A stretch of DNA of 64,000 nt from an uncultured Alphaproteobacteria bacterium (GTDB lineage: Bacteria > Pseudomonadota > Alphaproteobacteria > Thalassobaculales > Thalassobaculaceae): NCBI GenBank assembly GCA_937776645.1, contig CALMRI010000019.1, positions 1 through 64,000 on the forward strand, given 5' to 3'. Below, one piece after another: positions 8,799-17,377 of the stretch; position 1 is the first letter of the stretch, and every line of letters starts with the position of its first letter. The notes below the pieces were generated by a model, which saw nothing but the letters and a program-made list of their open reading frames with translations, made no database searches and was not told where the DNA came from. Position numbers and translations under genes: made by a program.

Positions 8799-10877
8799 TC
8801 AAACTCCCCGGTCCGCAAGATCGATAACCAGGTTGCCCCAACGATCGACGGTGGCCCGGTCGTCGGGAAACAATAGCAACATGCTGTCCATCTGTTCGAT
8901 CACCGCGGGGCCGATCAGGTTTTGGCCACTGTTCAGCGCATCACGCCGGTAGATCGGCGTCTCGCACACCTCATCCTTGGCGAAAGTGACAAGCCGGCTG
9001 CCCATCGGCTTGGCCGGCGCCGAGCCCGCGACCTTGGGGAGCGGCGGTTTCGAGAGCACGCCAGTCAACTTGACCCGCATGCTGACGATTTCCATCGATT
9101 CGCCGGCTTGAGCGAACCCGTAGGCCCGCTCGTGCTCGGCATCGAAGGCTTCCCGCAAGGCCGCCGCCTTGGCCGGATCGAATGCGGTTGCATCAAACGG
9201 GATCGACAGCTCAAAATTCTGTCCGGCATAACGCAAATCAACCGACCACGCCCCGCGCTGGTCGGGCGGCGCCACGTTCTCGTCGTGGAACCAGGCGTCG
9301 GCGCGCCGCTCCAGCACTGCACGAGCCGCATTCAGGGTTTCTGACGCCTCCACGCCAAAGCTGGCCAGCGATGGCTGCACCAGATCCGCCACCAGATCCG
9401 AGCCAAGTAACCCCTCGGCGCACAAAATACCCGGGTTGGGCGGGATGAAGATCCGCTTTATCCCCAGCTCATGCGCCACGTCGGCAGCGTGCAGCGGCCC
9501 GGCGCCGCCAAAGGCGAATAGGGCGAAATCCGCCGGGTCGTGACCGCGTTCGACCGAGATCGCTCGGATCGCCTTGACGATGGTGGCGCAAGCGACCTGA
9601 ACGATCCCTAGTGCGGTAACCTGGCGGCTCATCTGCAACTGTTCGGCCAATCGATCGATGGCGGCTTCGGCTAGATCCCGACGGATCGCCATGCGCCCAT
9701 CCAACAGAGAATCGCTCGGCAATCGTCCGAGCAGGACATTGGCATCGGTCACCGTGGCCGCCTCGCCGCCATGGCCGTAGCAGGCCGGCCCCGGCAGCGC
9801 GCCGGCGCTGTCCGGTCCCACCTTCAGCAATCCATCGCGATCAATCCAGGCGATTGAGCCGCCACCAGCGCCGACCGCGTTGACATCCAAGGCCGGCAAC
9901 CGCAACGGGAAGCCCGCCAGCCGCCGGCTGTGCACGACCGACGCCTCGCCATCAGCCAATAGCGAGACATCGGCGCTGGTGCCGCCAATATCTAGGGTGA
10001 TCACGTTCGCCTCGCCGGTTGCCTTGGCGCGATACGCCGCCCCGAGCACGCCCGCCGCCGGACCGGACAAAGCCGAGCGGATCGGATAGCGCCGGGAATA
10101 GCCCGCCGACATCAACCCACCGCCGCTTTGGCTGACCGTCGGCTCCACGACGACGCCGAGGTCGGCCACCGATTTGGTCAGCCGGTCGAGATAGGCGCCC
10201 ATCACCGTCAATAGCGCCGCATTCAGAACCGTCGTCGAAAACCGCTCATATTCGCGAAATTCCGGATAGACCATGGACGAGGTCATCACCGACACGTCCT
10301 CGCCTAAGCTATGCCGAAGAATCTCGGCGGCGCGCTCCTCATGCGCCGGAAAAGCATGGGAGTGCAGGAAACAGACGGCAACGCAATCGATCTCTTCACC
10401 GGCCATCTCCTCGGCGACCCGGCGCACTGCGGCTTCGTCCAGGACCTTATGCACCACACCATCGGCCCGCATGCGCTCCGGCACCTCGTAACGCAGCCAA
10501 CGAGGCACCAGCGGTTTTGGAAAATCCTGATGAATATCGTAAACCTTGGGCCGGATCTGCCGACCGATTTCCAGCAGGTCGCGAAACCCCTGGCTGGTCA
10601 CCACGGCCACCTTGCCAACCCGGCGTTGGATCAATGCGTTGGTGCCAACGGTTGTGCCATGGCCGAACCGGACGATGTTCCCGGCATCGAGTCCATGGGT
10701 CGCCAGCACCTCCTTCAACCCATCGACAATCGCCTGATCGGGCCGGTCCGGACTTGAGGCGAGCTTATGCAGAATTTGCCGGTTCTGGCCGGGAATGCTG
10801 ACGGCGAAATCGGTAAACGTACCGCCAACATCGACACCAATATGAATTTCCATGGGATTCTTCGCAGATTTGTTCAT
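8799..10877 (-). CDS. hydantoinase A / 5-oxoprolinase A-type subunit
   Basis: A 692-residue HyuA-family ATPase subunit with an actin/Hsp70-like nucleotide fold. The N-terminal phosphate loop GVDVGGTFTDF, the second loop DIGGTSADVSL, the NAVGAGGGSIAWID segment and FAFGGAGPLHA are all intact. It partners the HyuB gene two bases downstream, ATP being hydrolysed to drive amide opening or substrate phosphorylation. Two starts are possible, ATG 10877 or ATG 10853; neither has a strong Shine-Dalgarno, and the family usually begins close to the GVDVGG loop, so 10853 is a fair alternative. The region upstream is decayed DNA. Confidence 0.92.
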   Translation of the reverse strand: MNKSAKNPMEIHIGVDVGGTFTDFAVSIPGQNRQILHKLASSPDRPDQAIVDGLKEVLATHGLDAGNIVRFGHGTTVGTNALIQRRVGKVAVVTSQGFRDLLEIGRQIRPKVYDIHQDFPKPLVPRWLRYEVPERMRADGVVHKVLDEAAVRRVAEEMAGEEIDCVAVCFLHSHAFPAHEERAAEILRHSLGEDVSVMTSSMVYPEFREYERFSTTVLNAALLTVMGAYLDRLTKSVADLGVVVEPTVSQSGGGLMSAGYSRRYPIRSALSGPAAGVLGAAYRAKATGEANVITLDIGGTSADVSLLADGEASVVHSRRLAGFPLRLPALDVNAVGAGGGSIAWIDRDGLLKVGPDSAGALPGPACYGHGGEAATVTDANVLLGRLPSDSLLDGRMAIRRDLAEAAIDRLAEQLQMSRQVTALGIVQVACATIVKAIRAISVERGHDPADFALFAFGGAGPLHAADVAHELGIKRIFIPPNPGILCAEGLLGSDLVADLVQPSLASFGVEASETLNAARAVLERRADAWFHDENVAPPDQRGAWSVDLRYAGQNFELSIPFDATAFDPAKAAALREAFDAEHERAYGFAQAGESMEIVSMRVKLTGVLSKPPLPKVAGSAPAKPMGSRLVTFAKDEVCETPIYRRDALNSGQNLIGPAVIEQMDSMLLLFPDDRATVDRWGNLVIDLADRGV

Positions 10878-10923
10878 TGGAGGGTCTCGCGATCGCCTGG
10901 ATCATCATGGCTTAAAAGAAATC

Positions 10924-11450
10924 TCACCAGAGTCGCCATGCGCAATCATATGCAAGAAGTTGGCGCAGGCAATTGCCGATCGCCAAACGGTCTTCCTTGA
11001 GTTTTGCGACCAAAGCTTTCCAGAAGAATTTGTCCTTGTTGATTTTCCGGCCGCCGACCACGTTGCTATCGGTGGACGAGGGATATGGATTGTGCCCGAG
11101 ATTAATGTGATAAAGCATCGTCTCCGTCTCAACCATCACCTTGTTAAAACTCCGCCAGGTGTTGGCCAGGATGGGGCCCTGGTGGAACGGCTCGTAGACG
11201 CTGTTGTACCAGGCGAGTTGGCAAGTCCGCGAACCAAGGGAAACACCGTCGATCCCAGTGACGAATTTGACCACCAGCCCACCAGAAAGACCGAAGCGAT
11301 AACCAGTTGCCCGCGCAACCCGAACAGCTTGCCGTAAGCATAATCAATTAGTCGATCGGTCATTGTCGGTTCGGCGAGTCTGCGCAGTATCGACGGGCCC
11401 GCCTCGCCCGGTTCAGACGGTTGGGGTCTCTTTGTTGGTTTCGTGGTCAC
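10924..11450 (-). pseudogene. probable frameshifted gene of unknown function
   Basis: A GTG at 11450, preceded by GGGAGAG, opens a protein-like frame on the minus strand (VTTKPTKRPQPSEPGEAGP, then MTDRLIDYAYGKLFGLRGQ and the hydrophobic VIASVFLVGWW). Around 11275-11290 the plausible sequence moves to another frame: VKFVTGIDGVSLGSRTCQL, LANTWRSFNKVMVETETML, INKDKFFWKALVAKLKEDR, ending at 10924. Together they would make about 175 residues, with one possible membrane segment. I do not recognise a family. The frame change suggests decay or an assembly slip. Base composition of the 3' half is lower in GC than the neighbouring genes. Confidence 0.4.
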
Positions 11451-11733
11451 GTTCTCTCCCAGGGTTTCGGCGATAGCGTTTGACGTGCTGGCACTTCGTC
11501 GATCAGCCACAACACAACCAAGAATAACCCAGAGCATCAATTCCGCCGAACGCCCCTTAACCAATAAAAAACCAAGCCCGAACGATCTATGGCCGTACCG
11601 TCAGTCCGGCACTGTACAAAATGAGTAAAAGACAATAAGTTGCGGTCATAATGAATTGGTCTGCCGCGCGCGTGGACGCGCCGACAAACGCCGATGCCCC
11701 GGCGCACGAAAGCCGTATTCCGAAAGCAAACAG

Positions 11734-14046
11734 ATGACAGAATTCGAAGGCGTGGTTCCCACGCTTGGCCAAGCGTTGAGTAAACGCGAATACACGGTAT
11801 TGACCTCAGTGCAACGCGCGGTGCTGGCCCCTGAATTAAAAGACGCCGATCTTCTGGTTTCAGCGCAGACCGGGTCCGGCAAGACCGTGGCCTTCGGACT
11901 GACCCTGGCGCCAACCTTGCTTGGCGGCGTCGAGAAGTTCGTCCATGCCCGCGCGCCGCTGGCCCTGACCGTGGCGCCGACACGCGAACTGGCGCTGCAG
12001 GTCAAGCGCGAGCTGGAATGGCTGTACCAGTTTACCGGCGCCTCCGTGGCCTCCTGCGTCGGCGGCATGGACATGCGCGACGAACGTCGGGCGTTGGAGC
12101 GTGGCGCGCATATTGTGGTCGGGACACCAGGCCGCCTACGCGATCACATCGAGCGTCGCTCCCTGGACACCAGCGCCCTTAAAGCCGTGGTCCTGGACGA
12201 AGCCGACGAGATGTTGGACCTCGGTTTTCGCGATGATCTGGAGTTCATCCTCGAGGCTGCACCGTCCGACCGGCGCACCTTAATGTTCTCGGCAACCGTA
12301 CCCCGGACTATTTCCACGCTCGCCAAACGCTACCAGCGCGACGCTGTGCGGGTCTCCACCAGCGAAGAGCTATCCCAGCATCTCGACATCGAATATCGCG
12401 CCCTGGTCGTCGCCCCGAATGACCGGGAAAACGCCATCATCAACATCTTGCGTTATTCCGACGCCAGCACCGCGCTCGTCTTCTGCGCCACCCGGGCGAC
12501 TGTCAATCACATGACCAGTCGCTTCAGCAATCGGGGGTTCTCGGTGGTCGCGCTTTCCGGCGAGTTGAGCCAGAACGAGCGTACCCATGCCCTGCAATCG
12601 TTGCGGGATGGACGCGCCCGGGTCTGCATCGCCACCGATGTGGCAGCGCGCGGCATCGATTTGCCCAATCTTGAGCTGGTGATCCACGCTGACCTGCCAA
12701 AGAACCCCGAATCCCTGCTGCACCGGAGTGGACGAACCGGGCGGGCCGGACGCAAGGGCATCAGCACTCTGATTGTGCCGTTCATCAAACGCCGACATAC
12801 CGAAAGGCTGTTGGCCAGCGCCAAGATCGAGGCCAGCTGGGGCAAGCCGCCATCGGCTGACGATATTATTCGCCGTGACCGTGAGCGCATTCTCGAAGAC
12901 TCCAGCCTGGGCGGCCCAATCAGCAAGGACGAGCAAACCTTCGCCGCTGAGTTACTAACCCGGCATAGCGCCGAGCAGATCGCTGTCGCCTTCATGCGCC
13001 AACACCTTGCCGGCCAGACAGCGCCGGAGGAGCTGTTGGACAACATCCCTCCAGAACCGCAGCGCAGGCAACGCGAAGACTTCAAGAATGGCGTTTGGTT
13101 CAGCCTATCGATCGGACGCGAGAAGAATGCCGAACCCCGTTGGCTGCTGCCGATGCTCTGCCGTTTTGGCAAGCTCACGAAGGAAGAGGTCGGCGCCATA
13201 AAAATTCAGCAAAAAGAGTCCCATGTGGAGCTTGCCGCCGGCTGCGTCGAGCGCTTTCTTGAAACCATCGGCCCAAGCCGCAAGCTGGAAAACTCGATCA
13301 TCGTGACCCGGTTGGACGCTCCGCCAACGGAGCAACGGCAAGCCCCCGCCAAGCGCGCCGACACCAGACCCGCCGATGCCCAACCGTTGCATCACGCCAA
13401 ACCTGCACTAGCGGTCCCAGAAAAACCGGCGGCCCAAGCAAAACCGACGACGGAACCACGGACGGAGCCACAACGTCGAGGCGAGGTGGAATTCGACACC
13501 AAGCCAACCCCGGCGCCACTGCCCTCGCCAGAGCCAGTCGCAGACGCGGCAACAGCCAACCCACAGGCGTTCTCACGGAGCCAGTCGGAAAAGCCAAAAC
13601 GTAATTTTTCCAATAAACCGGCGACGCCGGAAGCCTACGCGAAGTCAAGGTGGACGCTCTCCACGAGGCCAACATCGACACTCTCCACGACGCCAAAACC
13701 GGTTTCTAGCGCCGGGGTCGCCGACGCCTATATCCCAGTGCCGAGAAAGCCAAAGAAACCCAAGCGTGGTTTTGCCGGTACCCCCGGCGAGCCGACAACC
13801 CGCGCGCCCAAAACCTACATCAAAAAGACACCAACAGCCGCCACCTCACTGGATACGATCTTGAGCGCGGTGATGGCCGGCACCGATACCGCTTCGCCAA
13901 AAAAACCAAAGAAAAAACTCGCCAAACGACCCGGTGCGGCGGTTGGCAGCCCCAATCCAAAGAAAAAGTTCGCTGGCAAACCCAAAGACCAGAGACCAAA
14001 ACGGCCCAAGGGCCCGAAAGCCGCACCGGTGAGAAAGGTCGGTTAG
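11734..14046 (+). CDS. DEAD-box ATP-dependent RNA helicase with long basic tail
   Basis: A 770-residue DEAD-box RNA helicase, probably for ribosome assembly or mRNA turnover, of the DeaD/CsdA type. Seen are the Q-motif region TSVQRAVL, motif I SAQTGSGKT (43-51), motif II DEAD (155-158), motif III SAT (186-188) and motif VI HRSGRTGRAG. A DbpA/CsdA-type RNA-binding domain spans roughly 453-525 (FSLSIGREK, GAIKIQQKESHVEL). The last 230 residues are low-complexity, rich in Pro, Lys and Ala, with repeated units such as PKRNFSNKP, PKRGFAGTP, PKKKFAGKP, likely an RNA-binding tail. ATG 11734 is chosen because the Q motif then sits at the usual distance. The racemase-like gene follows after 4 bases. 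Confidence 0.93.
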   Translation: MTEFEGVVPTLGQALSKREYTVLTSVQRAVLAPELKDADLLVSAQTGSGKTVAFGLTLAPTLLGGVEKFVHARAPLALTVAPTRELALQVKRELEWLYQFTGASVASCVGGMDMRDERRALERGAHIVVGTPGRLRDHIERRSLDTSALKAVVLDEADEMLDLGFRDDLEFILEAAPSDRRTLMFSATVPRTISTLAKRYQRDAVRVSTSEELSQHLDIEYRALVVAPNDRENAIINILRYSDASTALVFCATRATVNHMTSRFSNRGFSVVALSGELSQNERTHALQSLRDGRARVCIATDVAARGIDLPNLELVIHADLPKNPESLLHRSGRTGRAGRKGISTLIVPFIKRRHTERLLASAKIEASWGKPPSADDIIRRDRERILEDSSLGGPISKDEQTFAAELLTRHSAEQIAVAFMRQHLAGQTAPEELLDNIPPEPQRRQREDFKNGVWFSLSIGREKNAEPRWLLPMLCRFGKLTKEEVGAIKIQQKESHVELAAGCVERFLETIGPSRKLENSIIVTRLDAPPTEQRQAPAKRADTRPADAQPLHHAKPALAVPEKPAAQAKPTTEPRTEPQRRGEVEFDTKPTPAPLPSPEPVADAATANPQAFSRSQSEKPKRNFSNKPATPEAYAKSRWTLSTRPTSTLSTTPKPVSSAGVADAYIPVPRKPKKPKRGFAGTPGEPTTRAPKTYIKKTPTAATSLDTILSAVMAGTDTASPKKPKKKLAKRPGAAVGSPNPKKKFAGKPKDQRPKRPKGPKAAPVRKVG

Positions 14047-14050
14047 GGCG

Positions 14051-14803
14051 ATGGCGCGCAATATTCTCTTGATCAATCCAAACGTCACCGAGGCAATCAC
14101 CAACCTCATGGCGGTGGAAGCTAGGCTGTCAGCCCGCGAGGGTACGGAAATTCACGCAGCCACCGCCGCTTTCGGCGCCCAATATATCGAGAACCGGGGC
14201 GAAGCGGCGATCGCCGGGCACGCGGTGCTCGATGTTCTGGCCGAAAAGCCAGACGGATATGATGCGGCAATCGTCGCCGCCTTCGGAGACCCCGGCCTAT
14301 TCGCGGCCAAAGAGATGATGGGGTTTCCGGTGGTCGGAATTTCCGAAGCGGCGTTCCTCACCGCCCACGCGCTCGGGCGTCGTTATGCGATCGTCTGCCT
14401 GACCCAAAGGCTGGGAGTCTGGTATCGGGAATGCGCCGAGGGATACAGCCTCGCCGGGCGTCTGGTCGGGGTCCACCCGCTGGCCGTGCCCCCCGGCGAC
14501 ATTACCAACGCCCGAGCCGAGACCGGCCGCCTTATGGTCGCGCTTTGCCACAAGGCGGTCGCCCAGGATGGGGCCGAGGTGGTCATCATGGGCGGCGGGC
14601 CCATCGCCGGCCTAGCGCGCGAAGTATCGCACGAGATCCCGGTGCCGGTTCTCGACGGGGTGTCCTGCGCCGTTCGGCTGGCTGAGACCCTGATCGACCT
14701 AGCCCCAGGCAAAGCCACCATGGGTAGCTTCGCCCGTCCCGCCGGTAAGCCGACCAAGGGCCTGTCACCAGCCTTGGCCGACTATATAGAGCGCCGGGAA
14801 TAG
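14051..14803 (+). CDS. Asp/Glu/hydantoin racemase-superfamily protein lacking both catalytic Cys
   Basis: A 250-residue member of the Asp/Glu/hydantoin racemase superfamily (two-domain Rossmann-like fold). It has INPNVTEAITNLM at the N-terminus, FGDPGL, PVVGISEAAF and VLDGVSCAVRLAE. In true hydantoin racemases catalytic cysteines sit in IACFGDPG and LGCAGM; here these read VAAFGDPG and MGGGPIAG, so both appear replaced (Ala and Gly). It is therefore more likely an isomerase, lyase or binding protein than a classic racemase. It begins 4 bases after the helicase stop, so the two are probably co-transcribed, although a functional link is not obvious. Confidence 0.82.
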   Translation: MARNILLINPNVTEAITNLMAVEARLSAREGTEIHAATAAFGAQYIENRGEAAIAGHAVLDVLAEKPDGYDAAIVAAFGDPGLFAAKEMMGFPVVGISEAAFLTAHALGRRYAIVCLTQRLGVWYRECAEGYSLAGRLVGVHPLAVPPGDITNARAETGRLMVALCHKAVAQDGAEVVIMGGGPIAGLAREVSHEIPVPVLDGVSCAVRLAETLIDLAPGKATMGSFARPAGKPTKGLSPALADYIERRE

Positions 14804-14815
14804 CCCGCCGGATTA

Positions 14816-14832
14816 CCGGAACGAGGCTCCGG
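14816..14832. terminator. weak hairpin between convergent genes
   Basis: CCGGA and TCCGG flank a seven-base loop in the 64-base gap between the racemase-like gene and the convergent dehydrogenase. It could serve as a terminator on both strands, but the stem is short and there is no T-run, so support is slight. Confidence 0.2.
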
Positions 14833-14867
14833 GGTTAGGCCGGGAGTGGACGCGGATCAGGCCCGGA

Positions 14868-15920
14868 TCACGAAAGCGGCAGGCTCACCCGCTCGCCGGT
14901 CTGGGCCGAATGCGCCACCGCGTCGGTCCATTCCATGTATTTGACGGCGGTCTGGAAGTCGGTGTGGGTGACTTCCTCTACCCCGCGAATGGCATTGATG
15001 AACTCCTCCTCGACCCGCCAGGCGCCTTGTTTGGCCGGGTCAACCTTCACCGACGTCATACCTGAATCGCCGCGGGCGCCATAGTGCAACGCCATCGGCT
15101 CGGATTGGCTCTGGTGCAGGCGCAAGGTTCCCTCGGTGCCGAAGATATGGATATCCGCCAGGGCGGGCGCGCAACCAACCACGGTGGACACATTAAAGCG
15201 CATCTGGCCGCCCTGAGCCATCGCGCCGACGACATCGATATGGTCGGGGACCGTCATCGCCGCGCGCCGACCGTTGGCGTCGATCCGGTGATTGATCACC
15301 GATTGACCGATCGCAAAAACACTGGCGGCCGGACCAACCCAGCGCATCATCGCCTCATACCAGATCCCCATGCTCATGATGTTGTTGCCGGAAAGATCTC
15401 GGTCGTTGCGCCAGTGCATCGGCGAGCTTGGATCGGGGAAATTGCTGCCGACCGTCACCCGCGCATCGATGGCGATCAACTCGCCGATACCGCCCGAGAC
15501 GATCCGCTCGACGATGGTCTGGTCGAAAGCCAGAGTGTGCGGGGCCGGCACGATTTGCGCAATCTGCCCCGGACATTGCCGCGCGGTGGCGAGCATCTCA
15601 TGGCCTTCCCCCGAATTCAGCGCCATCCGCGCCTCACACAACACGTGCTTCCCGTGTTGCAGCGCCGCGATCGTCAACGGGGCATGCATATTGGGCCAGG
15701 TGCCGATGCAGACCGCGTCGACCGTGTCATCCTCCAGCACCTCGCGCCAATCGACCGCGACGTCGGGAATCCCGAACTCATCAGCGACCCGTTGGGCGGA
15801 GCCGACCGTGCGGTTGGCGACGGTTACCAGTTCGACACCCTCTTGCGCCTTGAATCCAGGAATATGACGGGACCGGGTATTGCCCCCGGCGCCGATCAAA
15901 CCAATGCGAATAGTATCCAT
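14868..15920 (-). CDS. Gfo/Idh/MocA-family NAD(P)-dependent dehydrogenase
   Basis: A 350-residue two-domain oxidoreductase of the kind that oxidises sugars, inositols or related polyols. The N-terminal Rossmann motif GLIGAGGNTRSRHIPG and the middle IGTWPNMHAPL are clear. The usual EKP catalytic/cofactor motif reads CEARMALN, so the lysine of EKP is replaced by Ala and the Pro by Met; this EAR-type variant marks a subgroup whose activity may differ. The ATG at 15920 starts directly at the Rossmann strand (MDTIRIGLIGAGG). A decayed dioxygenase lies just upstream on the same strand. Confidence 0.87.
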   Translation of the reverse strand: MDTIRIGLIGAGGNTRSRHIPGFKAQEGVELVTVANRTVGSAQRVADEFGIPDVAVDWREVLEDDTVDAVCIGTWPNMHAPLTIAALQHGKHVLCEARMALNSGEGHEMLATARQCPGQIAQIVPAPHTLAFDQTIVERIVSGGIGELIAIDARVTVGSNFPDPSSPMHWRNDRDLSGNNIMSMGIWYEAMMRWVGPAASVFAIGQSVINHRIDANGRRAAMTVPDHIDVVGAMAQGGQMRFNVSTVVGCAPALADIHIFGTEGTLRLHQSQSEPMALHYGARGDSGMTSVKVDPAKQGAWRVEEEFINAIRGVEEVTHTDFQTAVKYMEWTDAVAHSAQTGERVSLPLS

Positions 15921-15932
15921 CTTTATTCCCTT

Positions 15933-16849
15933 TCAACCCGATCCATCGGGCACGTTTTTAATCAAAGGCCGATCTGCATCAAAGAAGATAGTCGGTGATC
16001 TGAACTTCTCAGCCAGTATTGGCGAAGTCACCGCCGGCCCGTTTGCGTCGGAACTCTCTCCAGTGCACAACCATATATTGGCGTGGTGCGATATTCATCG
16101 TTCGACCAGACCTGAACCATATCACCGAATTTAATCACGAGCGCACCCTCGATCGACTTTACACCATGCCACATACCGTCCTTCAAGACCTGCAGGTAAC
16201 CGACCTGATCTTGGATCAGGATGGTCACCGCGCCGGCGTCGGAATTGTGATGCACGCCTAAATCCGTACCCTCTCGCTGCGCCACCGGAAGATCCGACAG
16301 CGGGTCCTGTACCGGGTAGTAGTTGAGACGGAGAAATCGTGTGGCTGGGCTCAAGTTCGCGGCGAGCCAAGCGCGTAGCAACCAAAGCCCGAGGCAAATG
16401 GCCTCGACCATGGTTATCGACAACCGCTCGCAGGCCTCGAGATGCGCCCGCATCACCGCCTCGAAGGCCGGTTGCTCCGCTGGCCAGGGGGTCGTACCAG
16501 AAAACGGATCCTTAGAGATAGCTCCCACCTCGACCTCCGGTCCGATATCGAAAATTTCCTTTTTATCCCGGATATTTTTGGTCAACTCCCGGTCCAAATA
16601 ACCCCAAGGATTATTGCTGGACCGCTCAAGCGCGCCACCAAGATCGATGACCGGCACCTGTTGGTTGACCATGTCATATTGCGCGACCGGCGGGGCGGCA
16701 AGATTGGAAAGAGCCACGTCGTTACCCTTCGCATCCGGTTGATCCGGTTGGGATCCCAATCCGTCGGCCATTGAGGTGACGCCTTGGCGTTCGGGATTGG
16801 CAAGGGCCTCGTGTGGTGAGTTTGAAGTTCGCTTCTTTGTCTGGGCCAT
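15933..16849 (-). pseudogene. decayed isopenicillin N synthase-like 2OG-Fe(II) dioxygenase
   Basis: The core of a non-haem iron oxygenase is recognisable: VPVIDLGGALE near the N-terminus, FLRLNYYPVQDP, then VHHNSDAGAVTILIQDQ and FGDMVQVWSNDEYRT. Several lesions are visible. The sequence between the PVIDLGG start and the PEVEVGAISKDPFSG part is about 60 residues short of the family. The iron-binding His of HxD reads Asn (HHNSDAG instead of the usual HHHTDAG). After EYRTTPI the frame shifts and the expected C-terminus (FRSPTIFFDADR) continues in another frame to a stop at 15933-15935, while the open frame itself ends at 16028. The distal His-x-Arg region is scrambled. An inactive relic is by far the best reading. 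Confidence 0.75.
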
Positions 16850-16983
16850 AGGCGTTGCCCACTTCAAATCCGCAAACCACACTATATTTAATATGTCAGC
16901 GAGTGCCTTCATCAAATCCGAAAATCGAACTAGCGCTCCACAAACTGAAACGAACTTCGGATTCAAGGCCTAGAGCGCAAGCC

Positions 16984-17373
16984 TCAGCCAGCTGGTTTGA
17001 ACATCGGCACCGCGTAACCGCCCTCGCTCTGCTTGAACACCAATTCAACGTCCTGGCCAACCGCAAGCTCGTCCAACACGCAGTCAACCAGATTGGTGAT
17101 CATCCGTGGCCCCTCCTCCAAGGTCACATAGGCGATCGCGTAGGGCACAGCGGCGCGGCGCATGACGCTGTAGGTGTAGATTTTCCCGCGTCCCGAGGCT
17201 CGGCGCCATTCGGAACTGTCGCTGAAACAGTGCGGGCAAATAGCCCGGGGATACCAATGGGTTTTCCCACAATCGCCGCAATAGCGCAGCATGAAGCGGC
17301 CGCCCTTAGTGGCCTCCCAGAACACCTCGGTCTCGGGATTGGGGTTGGGATCGGGGATTATGCGCTCAGCCAT
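16984..17373 (-). CDS. Zn-ribbon/OB-fold (DUF35) acyl-CoA-associated protein
   Basis: A 129-residue DUF35-type protein. Two Cys pairs, YCGDCG and CPHC, form the rubredoxin-like zinc ribbon (about residues 31-48), followed by an OB-fold (GKIYTYSVMRRA, YAIAYVTLEEGPRM). Members of this family bind acyl-CoA or channel CoA and usually sit beside thiolase-like proteins to form a heteromeric complex; here the thiolase-like gene ends four bases upstream. ATG 17373 is well supported by that spacing. Probably a partner of 17378-18547. Confidence 0.9.
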   Translation of the reverse strand: MAERIIPDPNPNPETEVFWEATKGGRFMLRYCGDCGKTHWYPRAICPHCFSDSSEWRRASGRGKIYTYSVMRRAAVPYAIAYVTLEEGPRMITNLVDCVLDELAVGQDVELVFKQSEGGYAVPMFKPAG

Positions 17374-17377
17374 CGAG

